Source: Scilla litardierei
Taxonomy: Eukaryota; Streptophyta; Magnoliopsida; Asparagales; Asparagaceae
Length of the DNA stretch: 64,000 bases
Assembly (NCBI GenBank): GCA_030789695.1
Contig: CM061133.1
Span: 94,977,528-95,041,527 of the forward strand
Direction of reading: 5' to 3'
Positions 52,329 through 62,006 of the stretch are shown here, piece by piece. The notes beneath the pieces are model-generated. The model was given only the letters and a program-made list of their open reading frames with translations. It was not told the DNA's origin and did not search any database. Position numbers and translations under genes: made by a program. How positions within the stretch are numbered: position 1 is the stretch's first letter; the number at the start of each line of letters is the position of its first letter.

Positions 52329-53120
52329 GCTGGGGGAGTTGCCCTAGCCTTACGAGTGGGCTCTGCGACTGACCTACTGGGGGAGTTGCTCCCAGCCTTA
52401 CGGTCGGTCGGATCGGTCGGTCGGCGAGGGGTGCTGCCCCTCGGCTTATAACCAACCGATGTCCCCGTCTGCTGGGGGAGTTGCAACCAGCCTTACGAGC
52501 GGGCTTGGCAACTGACCTACTGTGGGAGTCGCTCCCAGCCTTACGGTCGGTCGGATCGGTCGGTCGGCGAGGGGTGCTACCCCTCGGCTTATAACCAACC
52601 GATGTCCCCGTCTGCTGGGGGAATTGCCCCCAGCCTTACGAGCGGGCTCTGCGACTGACCTGCTGGGGGGAGTTGCGCTCAGCCTTACGGTCGGTTCGGA
52701 TCGGTCGGTCGGCGAGGGGTGCTACCCCTCGGCTTATAACCAACCGATGTCCCCGTCTGCTGGGGGAGTTGCCCCCAGCCTTACGAGCGGGCTCTGCGAC
52801 TGACCTGCTGGGAGAGTTGCTCCCAGCCTTACGGTCGGTTGGATCGGTCGGTCGGTGAAGGGTGCTACCCCTCACCTTATGACCAACCGATGTCCCCGTC
52901 TGCTGGAAGAGTTGCCCCCAGCCTTACGAGCAGGCTCGGTAACTGAGCTACTGGGGGAGTCGCTCCCAGCCTTAAGGTCAGTCAGACCGGTCAGTCGGCG
53001 AGGGGTCCTATCATTCGACTTACAACCAATCGATGTCCACGCCTGCTGGTGGAGTTGCCCCAGCCTTACGAGCGGGCTTGGCGACTGACCTGCTGGGGGA
53101 GTCGCTCCCAGCGTTACGGT

Positions 53121-53332
53121 CGGTCACTTTGTTGATCTCTCCCGGAGGGCGGTTCCATGTTTGTTCCGTAATTGGTCATCTAGCCAGCCAGAGTGAGAGA
53201 CAAAGAGTTGTACTAACACAGTTATTTCCATTCCTTAAACCCGGGTGTACATTTGGAGGAAATAAAAAAACGGGGATGGCGAGGGCAAGCTAGCCTCGCC
53301 CAGGCGAGGTGGCGATCGGCTGTCCCACCGGC
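53121..53332. other. junction between tandem array and gag of element C
   Basis: No gene. On the minus strand gag ends at 53333 and pol should begin here, but the sequence passes into the tandem array. This is the likely position of the pol deletion. Confidence 0.5.
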
Positions 53333-55042
53333 TCACTCGATGACGCGCATGGCCGTCTGAACCACATTCACCTTCTTTCCATTGTCTGCTTGCTTGGATG
53401 TCCCTTCCCCAGGGGCGGGGGCTGTGTCGTTAGTGAAGTTCTTTAAGTACCCCCGACTGACCAGCTTCTCAATATCCTTCTTCAGGTGCCAGCAATCGTC
53501 AGTGTCATGGCCGGTGTCCTTGTGGTATTTGCAGTACTTCTCCTCGTCCTTTCCGCCCTTCCTCATTCTCGGAGGGGGCCTACTAAAGAGCCCGTCCTTT
53601 TGGGCGTGCGTGAGGACAGCTTCTGGGGTGGCGTCCAGCTTGGTGAGTCGTGGGTCCTCCCTGCGATGCTTCCCTTTGGACTTCTTCTCGTGGGAATGCT
53701 CGTTGGGGCCGCGGCGCTCACTCTCTTCGTGCTTGGATCCCCGCCTTGTTCCCATGGGGCAGCCTCCGTCATCCACGGCTAGCACCTCTTCTGTCAGCAT
53801 GTAGCGTTCTGCCTAGGCTATGACACCGGCGAGATCTTTAGTAGAATCATTATGCAGTGATTTCCTCAGGCCCCTGTGGCGGAGCCCCTTCTTCATGGCC
53901 GTCTTGACGACCAACTCGGGGCAACTCTCCATATTTAGTCGCTCGGCGTTGAATTCGGCGCATGTATCTCCTCAGGGATTCGCCGGGACCCTGCACCACA
54001 TTAAACAGGAGCTCTGAGTCTGGCTTTACCTGACGTCCGGCCATGAATTGTTTGCAGAAATGCTGAGAGAGATCCTCGAAGCTATCAATGGATCGGTTGG
54101 GAAGACCATGGTACCAGCTCCTGGCCGCCCTCCGGAGGGTGGAGTAAAAGCCCTTGCAAAGCAGGGTGTCGTCAGCCCCTGGAAAGCCATGACCCCTTCG
54201 TAATCCATCACGTGATCCGCTGGGTCACCCGTGCCGTCATACTTCTCAAGCGCTGGCACCTTGAACCTGGAGGGTACCTTGGCCTAAGTTATCCTTCGGG
54301 ATAGTGGACAGCGATCGCGCCCGGCTCCCTCCAGGGCTCCCTCGGTACATGCACCGTTGGCGGTAGGCCGAGGTAAGGCAGCGCGGCCACCCCGGGAGTC
54401 TGCCCGAGCCCGTGCCGAACCAGGGGTGGGGGTTGATCGACGGGCGTTCTTCTTCTCCTCTCGGCATTCTCGTCCCTCCCGCCTTGCGTGACGGGGGCTT
54501 CCGCTCCGTTGGGGTCGGTCCCCTAGGGATCGGTGGATATGCGCCCGCCGCTTCGTAGAGTTCGATCGCCGGGACGAGGCCGTGACCGATTCACCTTCTG
54601 TCTGCTCGGGTCCCATCCCGCCTCCTTCACGGAGCGAGGTGGGAGTGAGGGACTTATCCGGTATGAAGCCCGACATAGTGAACCGCCGCTCCAAGTTGGT
54701 TGCTCTGTCACCATGGTCAGTGACCACTACGGACCTAACCAGCGGGCGGTTTGCAACCCCTTGGTGGGCGCCTCCCGCCCACTCTCGCCGGGCTGTTGGA
54801 TTGTCGACGAGTTGCTGAATCGTGGCGACTAAAGTCTGGAGGTAGGCGTTGGTTTCCTGAGCGAAGAGGCGAAGCTGTTCTTGGGTCACCGATCGGGAGT
54901 CGCCAGTCCCCTCGGTAGTATGGCTATGTTGGTTCTCGGGAGGGACGTAGTCGCCCTCTTCCTGGATGGGGGGCATGCACTCCAAGACGTTGCAGAGTGG
55001 TTCCATTTTTTGTGGTTTGACGTGGGCTTGTTCAGTTCCCAC
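53333..55042 (-). pseudogene. gag: Tat element C gag, frameshifted
   Basis: Three open pieces in different frames make up one Gag. The N-part (55042-54284) has TQEQLRLFAQETNAYLQTLV and an arginine-rich stretch. The middle (about 54259-53850) is the retrotransposon Gag domain (PALEKYDGTGDPADHVMDYE, with a WYHGLP-like block in another frame, then NVVQGPGESLRRYMRR). The C-part (53800-53333) has KYCKYHKDTGHDTDDCWHLK, the Tat Gag C-terminal motif, and ends RVIE. Frameshifts lie near 54270 and 53820. Protease does not follow. Confidence 0.85.
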
Positions 55043-55053
55043 AGACGACGCCA
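55036..55053 (-). promoter_or_regulatory. primer-site region of Tat element C
   Basis: The minus strand reads TGGCGTCGTCTGTGGGAA two bases after the LTR end (ACA at 55056). Tat element D has the same 18-mer at 57814-57831. This is the standard Tat post-LTR sequence. Confidence 0.82.
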
Positions 55054-55055
55054 GA

Positions 55056-55529
55056 TGTTTATGGGTGTTTTCTCACCACGGGCTCGTTGATCTTCGTCTG
55101 GACGGTCAACGTGGTTAAGGGGTCGAAGGGATCGATGGTGTGCCTCAGATTTGATTACCTGGGATTCGATCCTCTCTCCCGGTTGCCCTGTCATCCCCTT
55201 ATATGGTCTGAGCCACGATTGCCCCCGATCCATGTCCTTCGTCCGCCTCCACTCACGCCCCCGCGATCCGCCTCCTTCAAGGCGCCTACGTGCGTCGTAG
55301 GGAGCGTTGATTAACGGGCTCCTTAATGGTCATTAAAGAGCCGCGGATTCAGGGGAACGGCTGTCTCTGGGAAGCACGAGCTGATCATGCGTCCCCTGGG
55401 CTAGGCCGGTCCGACGTCGGAATTTATCCGTGGGCCCCGTCAAGCCGGCCTGATCTCACTCGTGGACCTCCTGTTCTTGGCTGGGTCTCGGGCCTCTATT
55501 TCCTCGGCTTTTCCAAAATAGTCGTATCA
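55056..55529 (-). repeat. 5' LTR of Tat element C (internally deleted)
   Basis: Plus-strand ends are TGTTTATGGGTG and GTCGTATCA, 474 bp. Compared with the 3' LTR it lacks about 460 bp at GGGATC|GATGG. The target duplication CCTAG follows. Confidence 0.87.
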
Positions 55530-57120
55530 CCTAGCTTTTCATCTCAACTCCAAAACACTCCCATGAAATCCCAATTTTCCAGTCACGTCAGCTTTTTTTC
55601 CAAGAAAACACAAAACACAAAAGAACACACAAACGAAAAATGAGCTAGGAATCCAACGAACAGTGCATGAATAGTGATTTTTTTCACTTTCTCTCCTGTA
55701 CTTTCTTACAAAAGAACAAGCACTAAGCCAACATTTCACTGATGGTAAGGCCTTGTCGTCAGCAAAGTTCCAGTTTTCGCTAACTGGTGCAGTTGGCGAA
55801 AGTCCAACCATTTTGACACTGGTGCAGTTGGCGAAAGTCCAACCATTTTGACGAAGTCGTATGCCATTAGCAAAAGCATGGGACTTTCTAGCCGCCCGTG
55901 ATTGTCTGTATTTAATGACGGATTTTATAGAGATGAAGGGGTGACTTTTCGATAAATTCACATAGTACATGCGTAAGTTTTGCAAGCATGTCTTGGGGTT
56001 AGACACATGGAACTTTTTATGCTGGACATGTGGACCTTGTTTATGATGGTATAACACCAGGTCAAAAGGGTATCCCAAAACGTAGCTACAATCAACTGTT
56101 CCGATCAACTGTTCCGATCAAAACGTAGCTACAATCTGGCTAGGATCAGGTACAAGTTTTCATCCAACCCAAAAGGGTATCCCAAACTCGGTGTCATGCA
56201 CAAACAAACCCTGAGCTGCCAAGCTGGTGGCTAAAAAGGGGTGCATCGTGATTCGAAAGCAAACTCATTCTGCTACAAAAAGAAAAATTTACGGGAAGAA
56301 GAGACAAGAAATGAAGAGGCCAGGCGGCTCATGAATACGAGGGGATCCTGAACCTTTGATTTGGTTTGCTGCAACAAGCAAAAAAGCAAATCAAAAGACC
56401 TCCTGCAGATTTGATAATAATCAGATGACACCTCCCTTAATCAGCCCACCATCACCCTCGTAATAAATGCAATGTACAGTAGAGAGGAAGAGATGGACAG
56501 CAGTTAAGTCTGAAAGACAGAGACGCTACAGTGGAAGATAACAAGAGAGAGAGAGAGACGTGTTATTGCCTTCTCTAGGCTCATGGGCGTAAATGGTGCA
56601 GAAATGATTACCCTTTAGCGCAGAGAGCTGTCATTTCTCCCTGGTTTTGGAAATACACACAGCTGTTATCAGCCTCAACTGCTGTTTCTGCCGTCTGCTG
56701 TAGGTTGCCTATAGGTGTTGGCATAGAGCCACAGAAGAGTGAATGGGATGGGGTTTTCGTATCTTCATTTTCATTATTGTTTTGAGAAAAGCTCAGGCAG
56801 GTCATTCCTCGACAATTAATTGGTTTTTTTAATTAAACAAAAGCTGTAATAGAAACATACGAGAAATAACCCCGGCGTTACACCCCCCAACAACCACCAC
56901 ACATGTGACACACACGAGTATTTTGATGGATGCAAAACCGAATGAAAATGAGAATAGTCGGTGTGAGTGTGGGTATTGTCATGCAGTTTTTTTTGGATAT
57001 TTTGATTGGGTGTGTGTTTTGGGTGTTTTGATTTTGGGTGTATTTTATAGGTGTGGTGGTGCTGTTAAATTCTTGGGCCGGCAATCGAAGAGGGAAACAT
57101 ATTGTTGCCAAGAAGCCTAC
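55530..57120. other. spacer, with CACTA-like repeats in its left part
   Basis: 55728-55890 carries TTTCACTGATGG and repeated GCAGTTGGCGAAAGTCC (twice around 55780-55850), continuing the remnant at 42344-43264. From 55900 to 57120 I see no gene. A 65-codon minus-strand frame at 56805-56608 has normal-looking composition but no recognisable motif. A GA dinucleotide run lies at about 56548. Confidence 0.5.
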
Positions 57121-57811
57121 TGAGATAATATTCGGGCCCTTAGGCCCACGAAAAATGCTAGTCGTTAACCTGGCCAAAGCCTGCATGCCATTTGCCCATT
57201 GAGCTTATGTTGCTTAATGAGGCGGTTAATAATGGGGTCATAAATGACGAGAGGAGTGGACAACGATTATACGTACTTATGAGGAATTATTGTGCCACCA
57301 TAATTGGTAACCATTATTCCCCAACGTCACTGAATAGACACTTCAATCTATATATAAAGAAGTGACAAATAGAAGGGGGATAGACTCCAGATGTATGAAA
57401 TACTAGGTACTCTGACAAACTTACCTTTTCCCACTCTAAAATTGCTTCCTCCACACGCTTGAGGTGACTGCCTCAGGACGATGCTCCTTGGGTCGATCTT
57501 GACAACCCCAAGTTTCCCTTAAGTCCATACTAACTTAAACATCGGATGGGAGTTGGGTCGGAACTCAGATCTGACCCCTTACGACTGTTTGTGGTGCAGA
57601 TCATTCGAAGCATGACCCAGCAGAACGGTCGAATGGTCATCGCATTCGACCGTAAGATCAATCGAGCATCAGCCCAATGCTTTAAGCTCAGCATTCGTCG
57701 ACCATGTTTCTACCAAGTAAGGGTCCTACCTCACCAGCTAACGAGGCTCCACCTCGACGAGGGAGTCCACGTCAGTCCTAATCACTTTTGACTGGAACAC
57801 GGTCGTCAACA
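57121..57811 (+). repeat. 5' LTR of Tat element D
   Basis: It begins TGAGATAATATTCGGG and ends GTCGTCAACA beside the primer region. CTATATATAAAG at about 57348 is a clear TATA box. The downstream part resembles the remnant at 40277-40773. The left boundary is inferred from the TG start only. Confidence 0.65.
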
Positions 57812-57813
57812 GT

Positions 57814-57831
57814 TGGCGTCGTCTGTGGGAA
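57814..57831 (+). promoter_or_regulatory. primer-site region of Tat element D
   Basis: TGGCGTCGTCTGTGGGAA lies two bases after the LTR end, identical to element C. Confidence 0.82.
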
Positions 57832-57864
57832 ACACTCAGTCTACATCCTAAGGCAACCAAAACC

Positions 57865-59423
57865 ATGTCGACTAGAACCGACAACACTAGACAAATCCTT
57901 GGTCTGAACGAGAACACTCTGAACGAGAACACTCAAAACGAAGACGCCGAAGATTCTGGATCTTCGTCCAAGGTTCGAAGCGTTCATATGGTTACTCAGG
58001 AGCAGTTCGACAAGTTTGATCAATCGGTCAAAAATAGCCTCACAGTATTGGCCGCTACTGTTCAGCGAAACATCGAATAGCTTGTAACCGAGGAGCAGCC
58101 TCCCCCAATCCAATACAAACACCAATAGGATGGCGAGCCACTCCCAGAGTCCAGAGGGCTAATGAGCAAGTGCTTGTGAGACAGGTCAACCTGTAGCTCA
58201 ATACCACTCCTACATCTCAACAGAAAGGGGATATGTGTAACAACAACCGGTCATCCGGACGTCCTACGGGTCTGGGGCCCTCCAACAACAGGCAGATCAC
58301 TCGCAACATCATAGATAAGGTAAGAGATCACCACACCTAATACCGCAGTATTACCCCCACCAAGCCCAGGCTGCCCAGAAGATGAAGGAGAGGGAAGGAA
58401 GCTTCATCTAGTCTTCCAGTGCCTCTCCTCAGCATCACAGGGAGGAGCGAGTTCCACTTGTCATTCCTGCTAATCGACATACTTCTTTGAAGGAGAACAT
58501 CACATCAGCCCCACGGCTCTTCAAATTCAAAATTCCACCTTTGCATATGTATGATGACATGGGTGACCAATGGGAGCACATCCGCAAATATCAGAGTGTG
58601 ATGGAGCTACACGGAGCAGACGAGCCTTACCTCTGCCGTGCTTTCCACACAACACTGACCAAGGGGGCAGACGAGTGGTAGAATAGATTTTCCGATGATA
58701 GCATCGGGTCATTTGACGATTTTTCTCAAATCTTTTGCAGGCAATTCATAGCAGGACGACGCCCAAAGAGAAAATTATCTCACCGGGAGAAATAGTCGCT
58801 TCGGGGTTTTATTAGCGCTTCCATGAAGAAAGGATGCAGACCATCATCGGAGCACTCACCCAAGCAGTTCGTAACAAAGATTTGTCGAAATCTTTGCATC
58901 AATATCCACAAAGCAACCTCGAAGAGCTGATCAATACGTCGGACCGATACTTGACTTCGGAGGAAGCACTCACCGCTAAAAAGAAGGGCACCCCTAAGTG
59001 ACAGGAAGAAACAAGGCGAGAAGCATGACCCCGTGGAAATCCCTGTCAAGAACCCAGAGATCATCGACGAAGGGATAAGAGTCCTGGAAGCAAGAAGCTC
59101 CCAGCTAACGAGGCTTATACCAAGTCGAATGCCCCCAAGGCAGAAGTCATGGCATATGCCCAACGAGAAGCACTTGCTAATGTGCCTATTCCCAAACAAA
59201 AGAACAGGTATGGAAAAAAGATAACTTAAAATTCTACAGGTATCACAACGACCATATCCACGACACTGATGATTACTGCAACCTGAAAAAAAAGATTGAG
59301 GTCATGGTCAAGCGTGGTCATCCGAAGAATTTTGTTGACGACCCTAAAACAAAAGAAGGAACCTCAAAAAAGAATAACAATGGATCAATGATAGGGCCAC
59401 CAGTCACCAAGGTCGTCGATTAA
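57865..59423 (+). pseudogene. gag: Tat element D gag, decayed
   Basis: The frame starts MSTRTDNTRQILGLNENT with a small repeated NENT motif, then VTQEQFDKFDQSVKNSLTVL before a stop at 58078. The Gag domain follows at 58487-58681 (FKIPPLHMYDDMGDQWEHIR, YLCRAFHTTLTKGADEW, then a stop where W is followed by NRF). Later pieces read FDDFSQIFCRQFIAGRR. The C-terminal Tat motif is near 59235-59330 (YHNDHIHDTDDYCNLKKKIE, VKRGHPKNFVDD), with the usual cysteine shifted. Several stops and frameshifts; not functional. Confidence 0.82.
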
Positions 59424-59699
59424 AGCTTCCAAGGGAAGATCAAATAGCATCAGGTGTGAACGACCCAATAAGAAATAAAAACACATGTACAATTTTCTTT
59501 TATCTGATGTTTGAACTTTTCAAATAAATAAAGTTTATTTCTCTCAAAAAGACATTCACTTCATATGCCATGTACGCTTATGTCTTGGGAGGATTATTCC
59601 ATCATGCTCGATTTAACTTCGAACGCATTTTTTCATGGGGATCCATAAAAAAAGTTTTAATGGACCAAGATCCTCTTCGTCTTGATGAAAGAGCGACCA
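59424..59699 (+). other. element D spacer between gag and tandem array
   Basis: No gene. AATAAATAAAG-like AT-rich sequence lies near 59525. The protease expected after gag is absent. Confidence 0.5.
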
Positions 59700-60175
59700 T
59701 CTTCGTCAGCCTTAACACGAAGGGGCCACCCCTCGGAACCGAACAACCCACATCGTTGTCGGCCGTAAGTCGAAGGAGCCATGCCCCTCGCAACCGAACG
59801 ACATCATTTTCGACAGCCGTAAGCCGAGGGGCCATCCCCTCGCCACTGAATGACCATCGTCATCGGCCGTAAGACAAAGGGGCCATCCCCTTGCAACTGA
59901 ACGACCCACATCATCGTAGGTAGTAAGCCGAATGGTCCATGCCCCTCGCAACCGAACGACATCCTTGTCGTTAGCCGTAAGCCGAGGGGCCATCCCATTG
60001 CCACTGAACGACCATCCAGCCGTAAATCAAGGGGCCATGCTTCCTCGCCACTGAATGACATGATTTTCGTTAGCCATATGCCGAGGGGCCCTCTCCTTTC
60101 CACGGAGCGACTATATTCGTCGGCCGTAAGTCAAAGGGGTAATGCCCCTCGCAACCGAACGACGCCATCATCATT
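59700..60175. repeat. ~58 bp tandem array of Tat element D
   Basis: About eight diverged units contain GCCGTAAGCCGAGGGGCCAT, CCCCTCGCAACCGAACGAC and variants. Each contains a potential hairpin with arms CGAGGGG and CCCCTCG. Reading frames on either strand are products of the repeat. Confidence 0.85.
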
Positions 60176-60545
60176 GGTCGCTCCGGGATGTGACCCCAAA
60201 GAACGGTTGTAGTTTTACCGCAAGCGCACGGTATAGCGGCAAGCGGGTTATCGAACACAGGGAGGACGAATGACCGTGCTTGTTCAAATCAACCTGGCTA
60301 CTTAAGAGAGAAATTTGCCTTCGGCGATCCTGTCACAATCATCAGACAAAAATGCGGAAATATCAAATCAAATAAAGAACGTCTAGGGAATGGGGAATCC
60401 CCGCTACTCACCGTATTTCATAAATGCGGTTTATTGCTATCAAAATTGCTTGAATGAGAATTTGGATGAACTAGTTGCAACTGAATGTAGAACCAAGCTC
60501 ACGCTCTCGCGCTGTTGCCGGTCTATAGCTATCCTAGGTTTGGGT

Positions 60546-60824
60546 CCAATCTCTTGCAAACCCTAGCATAGGGAAGCTAGCATTAGGATCAACATCATCG
60601 TCCAATCGCGCACCGAGCCCAATCTCTTGCAAACTCGGTCCACGACCTAGATTGGGATAGTTTCTACCCGTCCAATCTCTTGTAAACGAGTATCGGCATG
60701 GAATTGCAACCAGAAATCCTAGTATCGGTCCAATCTCTTGCAAACCGATACTTCGAAAATCCGATTCCAACCCGATTCAGATTTCTAGGGTTTCCTATCA
60801 AATTGGGATCCAATCTCTTGCAAA
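60546..60824. repeat. five dispersed CCAATCTCTTGCAAA repeats
   Basis: Copies lie at 60546, 60619, 60672 (one mismatch), 60730 and 60810. Each is embedded in different flanks, in the transcribed part of the LTR. Confidence 0.9.
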
Positions 60825-61226
60825 TCCTAATTGATATGAATACCTAGCCATCCGTAGTAAATTGATCCCAATCTAATCCCTAGATATCAATTCTAGCACA
60901 ATTTCTACCAATTCATCACAAATATGAAAATGGGCTTGTAGGGTTCATCCCCACGCCCCAAGACGTGGAGACTACTCACAAATCATAGCAAGATCACAAA
61001 AATAATCGTTGAAATAAGCAATGAAATTCATTACAATATTGAGATAAGCAATAAAAATAGAATTTTTAAGGAAAAGAGATGCAAACCAATGGAGTTCTTC
61101 AATTAATCCAACAAAATTCCAATCTTTGTCTCCTCTCCAATCACAAGAATAAAGCTAAAAACTAATCTAAAAAAGCTGCAAAAAATCTAAGAGAGAGGCC
61201 CTCTAAACTAGGGTAAAAACAGGGCT

Positions 61227-61235
61227 TAAATAGCC
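61227..61235 (-). promoter_or_regulatory. TATA-like box of Athila LTR
   Basis: The minus strand reads CTATTTAAG in a GGG..CCC flank. The nearest palindrome (61318) starts 83 bp upstream. Confidence 0.55.
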
Positions 61236-61317
61236 CTCAAAATCGTCCAAAAACTGTGACCAAAATACCCCTGCACAGCCTGTTTTCCGCAGTTTTCGCT
61301 ACAGGCAGCGCATCGCA

Positions 61318-61694
61318 CTCGGCCGAGTGACAAAAGTCGCTCGGCCGAGTGAAAACCCTGTAATTTTCTAGTAAGTCGGGGCTTTCAGGGGTCTCCACTT
61401 CGGGGGCGGCTCGGCCGAGTGAGTTGTCGTCACTCGGCCGATGGCTTCATAGTACTCGGGCGGACGGGATTAGCCACTCGGCCGAGTGGGTCTTCTGAAG
61501 TTCAGGCAGCCGAAAAACAGTAACTTGGATGTTTTGGAAGGGCTTCGTCTGGGCGCCACTCGGGCGGACGTGATGTCTTCACTCGGCCGATGTGGTCTTC
61601 GGTGCTCGGCCGAGTGCACATGTAAATCGTGTCTGATCTGGTCGGCCGAGCAGTGTCTCACTGGTCGGCCGAGTGGCTCCTCCACTCGGCCGAG
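61318..61694. repeat. CTCGGCCGAG palindrome cluster
   Basis: Exact copies at 61318, 61340, 61410, 61477, 61605 and 61685, plus CTCGGCCGATG and GGTCGGCCGAG variants. Confidence 0.9.
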
Positions 61695-61991
61695 TGGGAC
61701 ACAAAAAATGCCCAATCTGCTTATTTTGGCCTCCTCGTCGCTCCTGCGACGTCCGTTCTTCTTCCGCTCCTCTCCAACAGCAAAATACCCCTCAGGGAGG
61801 TCGTTGGTGACCGTCTAGAGTAAGCGCATCTCGAGATCACTCCAAATCGCGCCAAATCACCTGAAATGCGACAAAAACAACAAATCGTGAAAAGCATCGC
61901 AATATCGTCGATATATCGTGAAAAACATGATTTGGGTGATCTAAATGGCTTGCAAACATGCTGAAAAAAGGTGTAAAATAAGGAGTGATCA

Positions 61992-62006
61992 AAATCCCCC
62001 AAGCTT
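61992..62006 (-). promoter_or_regulatory. polypurine tract of minus-strand Athila-like element
   Basis: The minus strand reads AAGCTTGGGGGATTT, identical to the plus-strand tract at 10455-10469, and directly precedes the LTR. Confidence 0.87.

Larger units (their letters stand above)
49260..53120. repeat. 143 bp tandem array of Tat element C (split by solo LTR)
   Basis: About six to seven units are marked by CCAACCGATGTCC at 49268, 49411, 52452, 52595, 52740, 52883 and 53026. Spacing is 142-145 bp once the solo LTR and its duplication are removed. Each unit has two half-units containing CTGGGGG-AGTTG-CCCCCAG-like hairpins and CAGCCTTACG. Reading frames here are products of the repeat. Tandem repeats near the 3' end are common in Tat elements. 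Confidence 0.9.
45363..55529 (-). mobile_element. Tat-type gypsy element C, pol-less, with antisense ORF
   Basis: The target duplication CCTAG is at 45358-45362 and 55530-55534. In minus-strand order: 5' LTR (55529-55056), primer-site region, gag (about 55042-53333), a 143 bp tandem array interrupted by a solo LTR, an antisense ORF on the plus strand (46663-48803), and 3' LTR (46300-45363). Protease, RT, RNase H and integrase are missing. An antisense ORF between pol and the 3' LTR is known in Tat-lineage elements such as Grande. This is therefore a non-autonomous derivative that keeps gag, array and antisense ORF. Confidence 0.87.
57121..60175 (+). mobile_element. Tat-type gypsy element D, remnant
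   Basis: In order: an LTR (57121-57811), primer-site region, a decayed gag (57865-59423) and a tandem array (59700-60175). No pol and no 3' LTR are found; the array is followed by the minus-strand Athila LTR. Gag motifs and the TGGCGTCGTCTGTGGGAA primer region match element C, so both are Tat lineage, but the LTRs differ. Confidence 0.78.
60189..61991 (-). repeat. 3' LTR of minus-strand Athila-like element
   Basis: On the minus strand it begins TGATCACTCC after the polypurine tract and ends in GGGGTCACA, 1803 bp. U3 carries the CTCGGCCGAG cluster (61318-61694). A TATA-like CTATTTAAG lies at 61227-61235, and CCAATCTCTTGCAAA repeats (60546-60824, plus-strand reading) lie downstream. Reading frames in it are not credible. 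Confidence 0.82.

Noticed and set aside
49260..53120. Regular repeats resembling a CRISPR array
   Set aside because: Units are contiguous 143 bp tandem repeats without unique spacers, in a plant retrotransposon, with no cas genes.
56608..56805. 65-codon minus-strand frame with balanced composition
   Set aside because: No motif, no splice context I can support, and no neighbouring exon; kept only as a remark in the spacer entry.
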